Shown here: piece by piece, positions 49,001 through 57,263 of the stretch
How the letters are laid out: each line of letters starts with the position of its first letter
Position numbering within the stretch: position 1 is the stretch's first letter
Assembly (NCBI RefSeq): GCF_963678635.1
Contig: NW_026970724.1
Span: forward strand, 1 to 64,000
Length of the DNA stretch: 64,000 nt
Origin: Symsagittifera roscoffensis
Taxonomy: Eukaryota; Xenacoelomorpha; Acoela; Convolutidae
Reading direction: 5' to 3'
Translations under genes and position numbers: made by a program
The notes under the pieces: model-generated
The model's database searches: none
Told to the model about the DNA's origin: nothing
What the model saw: only the letters and a program-made list of their open reading frames with translations

Positions 49001-51237
49001 ACATTTTATTATTGGATATTCTTAGATATTTTATCACGATAAAATATTTAATATTAACCAATCATGATCCATCAACTAACAACCCACTTATTTGTAAGTG
49101 CTGAAATTACTTGTAATTTCAGCACCAGAGAGATTTGAATTTAACTTAGAAATTAGTTACCTCTCCAAGAGAGCTTCAGCAATCGCAATAAGCCAGTATA
49201 CTCTAGATCTTTTGAGCCTAGCAGAGACTAGTTAAACACCCTGAGACTAGTATATATAAGAGTAAGATTAGGATCGGTATTAGACTAAGAAGTTGCACGA
49301 ATCTATCCGGCCGAAAATAAGATAGCGTGACGAGCAGACGATGTACCCTATCCGAAATTACTATATGAGTTACAGACAAAGGATCTAACTCAGTATAGCA
49401 GAAATTGTTGAAAATTTAACAATAATTTTGCAACAAAATAGAAAGTATTTTCCATTAAATTCAATTGAAATAGATTTCAAATGAATTACCGGGTCGACAA
49501 AAATTGCTCAAGAATGGTTTTTATTTCGAATCCGAATTCCAAATCCATTAAAATGGTTTTTATTGGATTGAGTTCTTACGGATACAATCGATCATAATGA
49601 CAATACAATCGATTTCTTCGTCTAATTTTACAACAATGATGAAATAATGACAACCACTTAGACAACGATTGCGGGTTTGTTATTTTAAGCAATTAAATAA
49701 AATTGTTAATTTTGTTATAGAATTCGATAATTAAATTAATGGCTAAAATTAAACGCTCTACGGAATATGAAAACTTGCAATGATTAACTGAATTTTTTAC
49801 GTTTTATTCAAAGCGCCACACTAAGAAGGTTCGTATCATAATAAGCTGTATTTTACTTTCTTTATCGGCAAGGTAATAGAAGGCAGCGAGTTAAAGACAA
49901 GTTACTAAAGTTGATCTCAGGGTTCAAAAAATAGATTGATTGGAAAAGAACCAATTAGTCGAGCGGTAAAGTACAAATACAGCATTTGTTTAGAGGTGAG
50001 TCTCCAAAACGAACGATGGATGCATGGAAAAACCGCAGCAGTCAAACCACTATGCATCTCAAGGTCAGAATAAGGGAACATGAATTGATCCCGAAAACAA
50101 TGGAAGAAAAATCAGATTGGTAGAAAAGTTCTTACAAACTACGAAAGTTTTTGGTCGGAAAAATTTTCATTGGAAACTCATTGGAAAATTTCAGCATTCT
50201 GACAGGTTATTTTCTGTACGATTGTTTGACGTCGTGGGTATAGCAGAAATTGTTGAAAATTTCACAGATAATTTTGCAAGAAAGTAGAGATTATAATCCA
50301 TTATATTCAACTGAAATGGATTTTAAATGAATTACCGGGTCGACAAAAATTGCTCATTTTTTGTGAAAACTTCAAAGTCATTGCATTATAGTCAAAAATT
50401 TTAAACAAATAAAAAATTAAATTGTTAAAAATTGGGGTTAACTTTGGGGAGAGGATGGAAAAAAATAAACTAGACGAAGGGACTAAAAAGTACGGAGAAA
50501 CTCAAAAATTTTTGTCGAAAACATGATATCGCGATTCATTTGCGAATTTTGATTCTATTGTTTAGAAAATGAGTCTGGACTATGTTTTAGACAAAACGCT
50601 ACATTTTGATACAAAATATTCTAACCATATAACTCTCATATATGACAGTACAATTTCGCTATGGAGGTTTGCTACTCATACATTTTACTCGTATGAGATT
50701 TGTGTGACTACTATTTTTTATTACTGGCGCTAAGCGAGCGTAGGTTAATAGTACGAATAATTGTTTTTTTTTCGACCAAAGTCGCATTATTAGTGCTTTT
50801 TTGTGGCATCTTGACGGTTCTTTATTAGCATGAGCTCTGACATTGTATTACTATCAAATCAACGCAGCTGAAACAAATTTAATTCATCAAATGAACAGAA
50901 AAAAGCTATTTGTTTCAAACAGCAGTATAAAAATTCTGCGCTTTAGGTATTTTCCAACGCAGTGTGTTTCGCATCATTTTTGATATCCGAAAACCTAACA
51001 TAGATAGAAATTGAAACTTTTCAAACCTATTACAGTAACAAACTCGGGTTTGTTGGTGGCCTCCCGAATGACAGTGTCTATTGTCTTGCACAGTCCTTGT
51101 TCATTTCTGCCCGTGACACAGAATTTTCTTACTCCTTTCTGAGCCAGACGCTGAACTGTGGCTGCCCCGATGCCAGAACTAGCGCCAGTAACTATCACAA
51201 CTTCACTGCCAGTAAATAAAGACAAGGATTCGGCCAT
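25013..51237 (-). CDS. Short-chain dehydrogenase/reductase (classical SDR, FabG-like), three exons
   Basis: Exons 51237-51027, 29737-29351 and 25215-25013 join in phase 1 at GT/AG sites (donors G|GTTTGA and G|GTAGTC; acceptors TTTTCAG and TACTAG) to give 266 residues, the usual length for a classical SDR. Motifs: TGASSGIG at 17-24 (nucleotide-binding loop), R44 after the second strand (suggests NADP preference), NNAG at 98-101, N124, S151 and Y164-CMS-K168 as the catalytic set, and a VNPGFVDTG loop. It should be a soluble NAD(P)-dependent oxidoreductase; the substrate is unknown. Intron 1 (51026-29738) is 21.3 kb, mostly an antisense LTR element. Intron 2 (29350-25216) is 4.1 kb with R1, a MITE, a fold-back and an exon-2 relic. 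The reading frame is intact despite this load. Confidence 0.92.
25837..26377 (+). repeat. Dispersed repeat R1, full copy (intron 2 of SDR)
   Basis: Duplicate of 18213-18754. It has the same ends, hairpin and preceding 14-bp stub of another R1 right end. Confidence 0.9.
26893..27323 (+). mobile_element. Complete hAT-type MITE with 8-bp target-site duplication
   Basis: Terminal inverted repeats CAGGGGCGGAT and ATCCGCCCCTG are flanked on both sides by the identical 8-bp CTTATAAT (26885-26892 and 27324-27331). An 8-bp target duplication with CAGGG-type ends is characteristic of hAT transposons. At 431 bp it has no transposase and must be non-autonomous. The interior has GACGACC and TTTCTGCGCCGCAGG blocks found in fragments at 2667, 19270 and (weakly) 56380. 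A run of C near 27287 is probably length-variable. Confidence 0.93.
27612..27960. repeat. Near-perfect 94-bp fold-back (inverted repeat)
   Basis: 27612-27705 and 27867-27960 are inverted copies with a single mismatch seen (GTCCATG versus GTACATG). The 161-bp spacer includes a reversed R1-like fragment (GCCAATATTTAAACCATCATAG). It lies in SDR intron 2, so the pre-mRNA would contain a 94-bp hairpin. It could be a MITE or a recent inverted duplication. Confidence 0.92.
28379..28425 (-). pseudogene. Relic of the 3' end of SDR exon 2
   Basis: The minus strand encodes RVNSVNPGVVDT, matching RVNSVNPGFVDT at the 3' end of SDR exon 2 (29395-29351), with about 40 of 46 bases alike. The donor G|GTAGTC of the real exon is altered here (ACAGTTAATG). 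No further exon-2 sequence is recognisable upstream, so it is a partial, decayed duplicate in intron 2. Confidence 0.75.
28445..28738 (-). repeat. Dispersed repeat R1, truncated (reverse)
   Basis: Contains GCATATAAACTATAAAG, CGCGCGTTA and the left end ACGAAAGTCGGAACAA. The right-end hairpin is not recognisable. Confidence 0.7.
28739..29350. other. SDR intron 2, remaining part
   Basis: No feature apart from a short direct repeat, GGTATAAAACGACCAC, at about 29005-29041. Confidence 0.4.
29738..30599. other. SDR intron 1, 3' part
   Basis: AT-rich intron sequence. No exon or RNA gene was recognised. Confidence 0.4.
30600..31077. repeat. R3 AT-rich repeat, left half (interrupted by LTR element)
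   Basis: Starts with ATTATAATAGATTATAATC words, then a pyrimidine/purine-skewed block (30870-31020) with GGGGAGAGGAT and GACGAAGGGACTAA. Related blocks reappear at 50430-50500 on the far side of the LTR element. Confidence 0.6.
31082..31493 (+). repeat. 5' LTR
   Basis: 412 bp, TG...CA ends, aligned throughout with 48983-49392. It contains a perfect 13-bp stem with a 2-base loop at 31199-31226. Confidence 0.93.
31199..31226 (+). promoter_or_regulatory. Perfect LTR hairpin, 13-bp stem
   Basis: GTGCTGAAATTAC, loop TT, then the exact complement. It is identical in the 3' LTR (about 49098-49125) and imperfect in copy A near 2070-2097. It could be a protein-binding palindrome or an RNA hairpin in the R/U5 region. 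Confidence 0.6.
31496..31512 (+). promoter_or_regulatory. Candidate primer-binding site
   Basis: TGGTGCAACCATAAG starts two bases after the LTR. A TGG start is expected of a site pairing with a tRNA 3' CCA end. I cannot identify the tRNA from the window. Confidence 0.5.
31513..33157 (+). other. Long 5' leader of the LTR element
   Basis: About 1.6 kb between the primer-binding site and the gag ATG, without a long frame. It is partly conserved in copy A (251-1950), including the twin stem-loops. Confidence 0.6.
32178..32279 (+). promoter_or_regulatory. Twin bulged stem-loops in the leader
   Basis: 32178-32203: AGATC-AT-CAAGG, loop TTTT, CCTTG-GATCT. 32253-32279: TGATC-AT-CAAGG, loop CTTAT, CCTTT-GATCA. 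Both carry the same unpaired AT on the 5' side. The equivalent pair in copy A keeps the stems, loops and bulge. This resembles paired leader stem-loops used for dimerisation or packaging; the role is inferred. Confidence 0.5.
33158..36751 (+). pseudogene. gag-like region, broken
   Basis: The frame opens at 33158 and stops at 33323. Later open pieces at 33730-34272, 34279-34656 and 35208-35798 lie in shifting frames. 34960-35790 has the look of a retrotransposon capsid (a short FSKMFDSERN-type block, an RRLPNETIKQL helix and a long Lys/Glu-rich tail). 35795-36751 encodes 318 residues, the first 200 dominated by Asn, Arg and Ser with Tyr, and no CCHC zinc knuckle. This is probably the nucleic-acid-binding end of Gag. 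The frame closes with TAA at 36749, immediately before protease in the same frame. Confidence 0.7.
36752..37090 (+). pseudogene. Aspartic protease region
   Basis: Continues in the frame of the Asn/Arg-rich region after its TAA. The active-site motif DFLIDSGAES is at 36854-36883, followed by a TASNLATAQGS block. The frame is lost near 37010-37080, where RT continues in another frame. The sequence beyond the active site (36895-37020) is what copy A fuses to its gag start. Confidence 0.8.
36996..38144 (+). pseudogene. Reverse transcriptase region
   Basis: 382-codon open segment. RT motifs counted from 36996: IVLDARYLN (240-248), FTTADMNSAYNQ (about 275-286), RFFYGISIGPAVFS (310-323) and the catalytic YLDD at 342-345. 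The order and spacing fit Ty3/gypsy RT. The stop at 38142 interrupts just before the connection region (LLGHII at about 38158, in another frame). The catalytic residues remain, but the enzyme is disconnected from protease and RNase H. Confidence 0.88.
38145..38720 (+). pseudogene. RT connection and RNase H region, internally deleted
   Basis: Frames change several times: LLGHII and KKEIQEFL (38158-38280), then the RNase H start FYAMCDASNFGIGAALLQ (about 38451-38508). At about 38512 the sequence jumps to FTDHKPI...GKKP, the C-terminal part of the domain. Some 70 residues normally found between these blocks are absent, so RNase H is not functional. Confidence 0.75.
38721..39378 (+). pseudogene. 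Linker between RNase H and integrase
   Basis: Lys/Asn/Gln-rich broken frames that probably correspond to the segment before the integrase zinc finger. No catalytic motif was seen. Confidence 0.45.
39379..40870 (+). pseudogene. Integrase region
   Basis: The open segment 39379-40215 holds the tail of an HHCC finger (GHSG, then C47 and C50; the first His is not recognisable) and the DD35E core: D82 (FDTKGP), D142 (TDNGTEF) and E178, with 35 residues between the last two. After a frame change, 40400-40867 is open and starts with a C-terminal GPYQIIG motif, the GPY/F module of Ty3/gypsy integrases, followed by a Gln/Lys-rich tail. The catalytic triad is intact; the ORF is not. Confidence 0.88.
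40871..41906 (+). other. Non-coding gap between integrase and ORF-X
   Basis: About 1 kb inside the element without a plausible reading frame. It may hold a subgenomic promoter or splice site for the downstream genes, but none can be shown from sequence alone. Confidence 0.4.
41907..42980 (+). pseudogene. ORF-X: unknown Pro/Thr/Ser-rich protein between pol and env
   Basis: Coding character shifts through three frames: 41908-42339, about 42310-42630 and about 42620-42980. The N-terminal two thirds is rich in Pro, Thr, Ser and Gln and probably disordered. The last 115 or so residues look folded (LDWNTFVALSPLFG, then Gln/Arg-rich helices and a Pro-rich end). I recognise no family. Position suggests an accessory gene. 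It ends five bases before the env ATG. Confidence 0.5.
42985..45333 (+). pseudogene. env-like glycoprotein gene, broken
   Basis: The ATG at 42985 is followed by a hydrophobic signal-like segment, then Cys-containing ectodomain sequence (Cys near 43100, 43165 and 43285). In-frame stops fall at 43096, 43216 and 43645. The frame changes near 43600, continues to a TAA at 44184 and TGA at 44613, changes again near 44650 and 44890, and is open to 45333. Close to the end a long hydrophobic segment (about 45085-45190) looks like a membrane anchor, followed by a polar tail. Total length is about 780 codons. Signal, ectodomain and anchor make an envelope protein likely. Kinship with glycoproteins of negative-strand RNA viruses of arthropods is a guess from overall pattern. 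The 5' part recurs at 58663 and 61969. Confidence 0.6.
45376..47374 (+). pseudogene. ORF-Y: unknown protein after env
   Basis: Coding character runs from the end of env through 45574-46158 (Pro/Ser/Thr/Asn-rich, probably disordered), then 45977-46348 and 46340-46730 in other frames (more globular, with LQWTAYYNYTNSL and FTYVGYKKLLKTF), and finally 47045-47374 (EFIQPIEIPILEFI...). No stop separates the env tail from the start of ORF-Y in one frame, so it could begin as an env extension. No family is recognised. The layout resembles ORF-X: a disordered N-terminus followed by a folded C-terminus. Confidence 0.45.
47375..48982 (+). other. 3' region of the LTR element
   Basis: 1.6 kb between the last large frame and the 3' LTR. 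Mostly non-coding; a 113-codon open frame lies at its end (48621-48959). A polypurine tract is not obvious; GGATGGG directly precedes the LTR. Confidence 0.5.
48621..48959 (+). CDS. Small uninterrupted ORF next to the 3' LTR
   Basis: 112 residues without a stop, ending 23 bp before the 3' LTR. This is unusual because every other long ORF in the element is broken. The sequence is mixed polar/hydrophobic (IANHFDIGLISLGITVVVERQ in the middle) with a Lys-rich end. No family is recognised. It may be chance. Confidence 0.3.
   Translation: MTTSMLKYTYRSELQGIPSSPPDTIFKPFPDESKHRQFSTKTEQPDIANHFDIGLISLGITVVVERQANNFMSIIPASWNVLLQKEPGKEMMFAKYQRSSSILQLQKKKDKN
48983..49392 (+). repeat. 3' LTR
   Basis: 410 bp, TGGAACC...TAACTCA. 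It is flanked by the target duplication GTAT at 49393-49396 and keeps the 13-bp hairpin. Confidence 0.93.
49393..50520. repeat. R3 AT-rich repeat, right half
   Basis: GTATAGCAGAAATTGTTGAAAA at 49393 is the direct continuation of GTCGTGG at 31071-31077. An uninterrupted version of the join (GTCGTGGGTATAGCAG) is present at 50232-50248, showing that the region held internal repeats before the LTR element arrived. Confidence 0.7.
50521..51026. other. 5' part of SDR intron 1
   Basis: No features beyond the donor site of exon 1 at 51025-51026 (GT on the minus strand). Confidence 0.45.
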
Positions 51238-52559
51238 TGTTTCGAAACTTTGAACTCTTCAGAGAGATAAGCAGCAAAAATTTGAAACCTATAAATCAGA
51301 GCTTAAAATGAAATCAAATAAAATTCTGCGGGGAGTTTGTTATCTTACTTGTACTTTCAGCTGATGAACGAATGGCTACGTATAAAATTTTGCATGTTAT
51401 TTGGTCAGTTCAATTATTATCTGTAAAAGAATGAAACACACCCTTTCAACCAACGTTTGGGCAGCAGAATCTGAGCTTCCAATAATGTTACCAATGCATC
51501 TTATGCGTATCAGTTTTAATTGTGAGCTCAAGATTGCTAAGAAATGTCAATAATTTCTTTCAACTTTCTTTCAATCATCTTGTTTGCTTGAATAAGCCTG
51601 AAATATGCAAAAATGGCCTAACTTGATTTGATCCGAGTTTGAAATTTCCTGAAGTATGCAAAATTGACCTACCTCGATTTGATCCGAGTTTGAAATATTT
51701 CAAAATCGATTCTACAAAATTTTTGTTCGGTGTTACAGTTTTAAAAGAAAGGTAAAAAAGTGAAAACGCTTATCTGATAGATATTCATGTTAAAATTGTT
51801 TTTCGCGTCAAAACTCATGGTTAATGCAATTTTTCAGATTTGTCAGATATGCGCTGAATAAACATCAGTTTGCATCTTTTTACCCCTGCAATTAGTGAGG
51901 GTGCATCATCTGAGTGCTAGATTTTTTCTCGGAAAAAAACTTGTTCAAAGGAAGGTCAGGTTCAGCAGTGGAGAATTTTACTGCGCAATGCTCAATATCC
52001 TCAAATTTTAAATAAAATTACTATCAGTTAAGTAGCAATTAGGTTAAGTTTGTTCAATAGGTCAACAATTTTACTTTCTTTTTCAGATAAAATTGTTAGG
52101 TCAAACTTATTTTCTTTTTTAGATAAACTTGTTGGAGATTAGTTGATTTTGTTTGGATACATGGTTTTGGTCCACGTTTCTATCCGTTAAATTCCATTTT
52201 TTTACTAAAACAATTATTTTATCTTGCAAAATTTTTTATTTGTTTACTTTCTAGAGCATCCATTTTTTCAATAGATCTGGTTTTAGCAGTTTCTGTTAAT
52301 GTTATAACGGCTCGTTTAAAGTGTATTGCGTAAATTTGAGGACAAAACATATTTTTAATGGATATCGCTTTCAGTACGGATGGATTGTACAGTCAATTTA
52401 TTTCCAAATTTAATTCTATCGACAATTTATTTTAACATCGATAAAAACTTCAACCAAAATCTCTCTTTAGTTGCCGCTTTGGGGTCATCCGAATGTTTTT
52501 AAGACTGTTTAAAAACATCAAACGATGCAAAATTTTTTCTTTTCGAATTTATAAAAGGC
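51238..52559. other. Upstream region of the SDR gene
   Basis: 1.3 kb 5' of the SDR start codon on the minus strand. No confident TATA box, exon or RNA was recognised. Confidence 0.35.
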
Positions 52560-53889
52560 GTGGCGAGACGGAAGACTTAACTTGGTTCGCGTTTTGCCGG
52601 TTTCTGGCGAAGTAACCATATGTTAGAAAAGTGTAGCAGCCGCATGTGTCACATGTTCTTCGCCTGGTCATTCGGCTTGTAGATATGGGATGATCGCTCG
52701 CGTAAGTTTTATCGGGATACGTGATTGCGCCTCGCTAGAATGCCCACGGTTTAGGGAAAACTGCAGAGAGGATTGGGGCACTATGATACTGTTTAGAATG
52801 GTTAGTGGAGAAAACTTCTGAGGCAAGAATTGCATATCCTTTCTTCGTTGTATGTCAGTACAATTTGGTGATAATAAACTTTTGCATTTTTGAGCTAATG
52901 TGGTGTCGGTGTTTTTAGTTTATGTATTGTTATATGATTTCTAATGTTTTTCCACTTTTTTCTAATAATGGTCGACGAACGTACTTAGGACTCTTATATA
53001 TGAATTGATTGTTTCGTAGTTTATTGGCAAACTCCACTATCAAACATCAAAACTTTAAGGACGGAGTAGTCTGTGTTTATATCAAAAATGAAATAAAGAC
53101 ATAGATATGTCACCAGCAAGAACGCAAAGTACTATGAAATCAACAGGATTTATTTTGTTTATGAAAAGTTGGTTTTAGCAGTTCTCTTTTGTCTACCTAT
53201 GGTCTAAAACGCTTACATAATTGATGATTGCACGATAAATCCCTGGTTGAGGAAAATCAATAGATATGAAAACAGAATATCTTTTTTGGAAAATATTCAA
53301 CTTTTTCAATCTTACACGTTGATATGCATGTAAGGATTCTAAAATTAACAAGAAAAATAAACCAACAAGGAACAGCTATACATCCTATAGAGCATTAAAA
53401 TCACCAGGAAATCTTTGAACCTGCATTTTAGACAGATCAATTTTTGTAAAGCAGAACGCTTTGAAGTCCAAAAAACGATCAAATGTAGAACTAGCCATAA
53501 TGATTTTGAGTTGGAAGTTACCGTGAGTCGGAGAATGAGGCAGGAAGTTGGTAGCATAAATCTTCCAAAACTCAAGGCCCAAAAACAACTCAAGATGAAC
53601 TTTAGTCACAAAAAATTAGGTAATAACTAAAAGAATAAGAATACTAAAAAGATTTTTGAAGACTGAAAAGACCGAAATAATAATTTAAAAAATGTGTGTT
53701 TTTTTTTTACAATTTAGACATGTTGCTTTTGAGCGCCGTCTGATAAAAAGTATCTGAAAAGGACGTAGATTTTAGAAAAAAATATGGCAATCACGGTAAA
53801 CTAAGTAAATGCGGCGTTGGTTTTAGTCAAAACACGACAAAATAAATCAAAAAGGAACTTTTCTAAATTTTGAAGAAAAAAAAATTTCT
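52560..53889 (+). repeat. 1330-bp diverged direct duplication, copy 1
   Basis: It aligns with 53890-55220. Anchors include TTTCTGGCGAAG (52601 and 53931), the CGCCTCGCTAGAATGCCCAC block, GGCAAACTCCACCAT-like sequence (about 53025 and 54349) and the GAAATCAAC block. The core 52590-52830 is much better conserved than the rest. Confidence 0.8.
52601..52830 (+). other. Conserved core of the 1330-bp repeat (candidate structured RNA), copy 1
   Basis: GGCGAAG at 52606-52612 can pair with CTTCGCC near 52658-52664. Further on, CGGTTT/AAACTG closes a small hairpin at about 52747-52763. In copy 2 both stems survive through G-T wobble or restored pairs. A GTAAG follows GCTCGC at 52700. No known small RNA was recognised. 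Confidence 0.35.
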
Positions 53890-55220
53890 TGGATAATTTT
53901 TATCCTAAACATGGTTCACACTTTTTCCGATTTCTGGCGAAGTTACATGTGTTAGAGAAATTCAGCAGTCGCATTTCTTAAATATCCTTTGCTTGGTCAT
54001 TCAGCTTGCACTTGATAGGGCACGATCGCTTACGTAAGTGTTATCGGGAGACATGCTTGCGCCTCGCTAGAATGCCCACGGTTTGGGAAAACCGCAGAAG
54101 TTTGGGGTGTTACTATGATACTGATTGGAATGGTTGTTGGAGAAAAACTCTGAAGCAAACATTGTTTCGTAGCTTTTGTTTCGTTTTGAATTTTTTTTTC
54201 GTAGCTGGTGAGTGCAACTTGTGGTTACAGCTCGTTTTCTAAGTTTTCTTGTTAATACTCGATGAAAGTACTGAGGATTTTTTTGTAGGTCATATTGAAT
54301 TTTTTAAGGAAGTCCTAAAATTTTTCCACGCTCCATTTATTTTTTAGGCAAACTCCACCATCAACCATCAAAAATGTAAGCATAGAGTAGTCTGTTTATA
54401 CCAAAAATGAATTGAAGGCATCAATAATTCACCATGGAGAACGCAAGCATTAAGAAATCAACTGGATTTCTTTTGTTCATAAAAATTTGATTTTTAAAGT
54501 TCTGTTTTATCTACTTTTGCTTGAAAATGTTTAAAAAACTGATGATCACATTATCAATTTCATAGTTGAGGCAAATAAATTTAATAGGAGAACAAAACTT
54601 TTAACCTGAAGTTATTTCAACTACCTCAATCTGACACGTTAATCTGCATGCGGTGATTTTAAATTTTTAAAAAAAATGAAACAAAAAGGAACAACTCAAC
54701 ATCTTTTAGAGTACTAACAACACCAGGACTGTATGCTTGGAGAACTTTGAACCTTCAGTTTAACCAAATCATTGGGGTTACTTCTATCTAAAACTCTCTT
54801 TTGTACAACAGAATGCATAAAAGACCTTTTTCGAGATCACAGACAAAAAAAACAGTTAAATGTAAAATAAGACAACATCGTTTTGAGTTTGAAAAATCCG
54901 TGAGTCAGAGGCGAGTCTCCTAGATTTGATGACATATAAACAACTCGAGATGAAACTTAGAATTATATTAAATAATCAAGAGCAAACCAATAACAATTTT
55001 GAAGCTTGGAAAGACTGAAACTTTAAAAACAATTTATTTCTTTCGGTTTTTTACAATTTTTTCTTAAATTCAAGTATGTCGTGTAATAACAAGATCTGAA
55101 AAAAAAACTTTAAAAAAGAAATATTTGACAATCAAAATTTGGGCAATAGTTTCCGTCAAAACACGAGAAAAAAAATAAATTAATTTTTGTTTTCATTTTC
55201 TTTTGCAGATTTTTCTTAAA
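53890..55220 (+). repeat. 1330-bp diverged direct duplication, copy 2
   Basis: Second copy of 52560-53889. The conserved core is at 53931-54165 (hairpin CGGTTT-GGGA-AAACCG at about 54079-54094). No open frame is preserved in the same position in both copies, which argues against coding. Confidence 0.8.
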
Positions 55221-55836
55221 TCTTTTTTATTTCCAAGAGTTTGTATTTGATATAATAATATCTTATGTTCATTAATTATTAATAACAGTGGGCACCGGTT
55301 AAACAATTTTGTTAAACATATGAGCCCAGGGCTGTGCCAGCATGAACGTGCACTGTTGGTTATGTTTGATTTTTTACTAATTGAAACCGATAAGCATTTT
55401 GTGTGAATTAGTCACATGCACGGACAAAATTAGGCGCAATTTCAGGATTTTACTTTGTAAAATGCCAGTTGTGAATGCCCACTTTGAAGAAACTTTCCTT
55501 CGAAATTCAGTTAAGTTTTGACATAGACCAAGAAAAAATGATCAGTGCTACAAATTATTGGTTTCTTTGATTTACCAAATTTTTCCGGGTCTGAAACGGC
55601 CAGTTTGTCTCGTCTGTGTTAAATTTTAAACTTCACGTGAAAAAAAAAAAAGAAACGTCCGAATTTAGTTAACGTTTCACCTTGATTAATTCAGTTTTCT
55701 AGCTGAGAAGGTTCCACGTCACATGAACGATTTTTTCACTAAACTTAGTCAAAAATGAATTCACTATGATGCAAACCTTGTGCAGATGAGAAAAACCCAG
55801 ATTACATTGGTAAATTTTCAGACCCAGATTATATTG
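55221..55836. other. Gene-free spacer before the tandem array
   Basis: AT-rich, without recognised repeats except a short direct repeat, AGACCCAGATTA-type, at about 55790-55835 that borders the first array unit. Confidence 0.4.
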
Positions 55837-56822
55837 GTAAGTTATTGAAGCGAGTTATTGCTAGATTCATGAGGCGTAGCTCGTATCAGTTTTACTTGGT
55901 CTGTGTAAAAATTTATTGAAGCTCGAATGAAATGTTGTCCAAAACGGACATTGAAAACTGACATTTTAGAGAGCTTAAATTTGCGCTTAATTTTGTCCAC
56001 AAACGTAGTTGTTCTGTTGATGTGACTAACCACACAAAATCATTATCTGACATACTAAGTAAGACAATCAAACATAGCCAACAGAGAGTGGGAAAAGAGT
56101 CAATGAACGCAAATAAGCATAAAAAAAATTACTGACAATTTTAAACGAAAATCTCAATTTTCGTAGTTTGAAAGACAGATGGCCCGAGATTTTTCTGAAA
56201 TTCTAGAATAAATTATGATTGAAACTGGATCATTAGGTAAACTTTCTATTTCACTGAAAAAACTCAAAACTTTTAAAACAAGAAGTCGAAACTAGAGTTT
56301 CTGACGTTTTTAAGCTCGTTTCAATAGGTTATTACACAAACAAAATGCCGCGCTCCCTCCCTAAAATTTTATGTTAATGGGGCCTTTAGAAAATTTTTTA
56401 GGGCTGATCGTTCAAAAATGAATTTTGTGAAACAGTATAAAAAAGGACCCTTTGGAAAACCTTGTCTTATGTGTTTCAAAATTGAGGGAGCTCCCATCGG
56501 CATTCTACTGGTCTCAGCTATAAATATTTGCACCACAACTCTAAAAAAATTATTATTGGTTAAAATTTTCAAAACAGCTACATGGTATTGGTAAATCATT
56601 TTTTGTTCCCACAAAATCCGACCGGGAAATCGAAATGTACATTTTTTTGACCATATAGAAACAGTTAAAAGACTATCTGATCATTAAACTAACCTGTATT
56701 ATATCTCACTCTATGTTCCAGCAGTTCACAAAAATCTAACAGTGTACGGTTTACCATGAGCAATAGTTTACAGATTTAATTTATTATACAGCGGCATTTT
56801 CTTATTTGTATGTATACAAGTG

Positions 56823-56948
56823 CTTTCTTTTCAAGTTGCGCTTCGAACCGCAAGAGTTTTGTAATTGTTATAACGAGCTGCGTCTGCTCAGCTCGTCATA
56901 ATAATTACAAAGATTTTGTGTGCGGTTTGATGTGCAACTTGAAAGAAA
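56823..56948. repeat. Long imperfect hairpin in the array unit
   Basis: CTTTCTTTTCAAGTTGCGC... and its complement ...GTGCAACTTGAAAG are arms of about 58 bp with several mismatches, meeting at AACGAGCTG-CGTCTGCT-CAGCTCGTC. It recurs at 60129-60254 and about 63438-63563 and may be a MITE. Confidence 0.7.
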
Positions 56949-57263
56949 ATCGAATATGTTCATAAACTTTTTCACATGTTTGTAACTGAAGATCTAACAC
57001 TATCAAGTGTTTTCGTCGAAGACTCTATTCGCTCTATGAAAACTTTAACTGTATTTTTCCAGTAACAGCAATGCAAAAATTGTATCCACAAATGAAACTG
57101 CCGTCAAGCTCTCGTAAGCAGTGATGGAGGTTATGATTTCATCAAGATGACGCAATTGAAAGCTAAGCATGAGCATTTCCTGAACATCTGATCACGAAAA
57201 GAAAACTTTCAAATTGATGGATCTCTGTTTTCTGGTAGCCTTTGAGTCATTTGGAATTATTTA

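Larger units (their letters stand above)
31082..49392 (+). mobile_element. 18.3-kb Ty3/gypsy-type LTR element with env-like gene
   Basis: Bounded by LTRs 31082-31493 and 48983-49392 (TGGAACC...TAACTCA; about 20 differences by eye) and by a 4-bp target duplication GTAT (31078-31081 and 49393-49396). Order: LTR, primer-binding site, 1.6-kb leader, gag, protease, RT, RNase H, integrase (the Ty3/gypsy order), gap, ORF-X, env-like, ORF-Y, 1.6-kb 3' region, LTR. It lies antisense in intron 1 of the SDR gene, inside an R3 repeat. Every large ORF has stops or frameshifts, so this copy is inactive. Length far exceeds the 5-12 kb usual for the group. Confidence 0.92.

Noticed and set aside
52690-52760. 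A spliced-leader RNA or U snRNA at the conserved core, because GTAAG follows a GC-rich start
   Set aside because: No Sm site followed by the expected 3' stem-loop, and no match to known snRNA signature words; kept only as a candidate structured RNA.
53345-53630. Open frames on both strands inside the 1330-bp duplication
   Set aside because: They are not maintained in the second copy at 54660-54960, so coding is unlikely.
56840-56870. TTCGAA-containing segment considered as a tRNA T-arm
   Set aside because: It lies in a long hairpin and no cloverleaf with anticodon and acceptor stems can be drawn.
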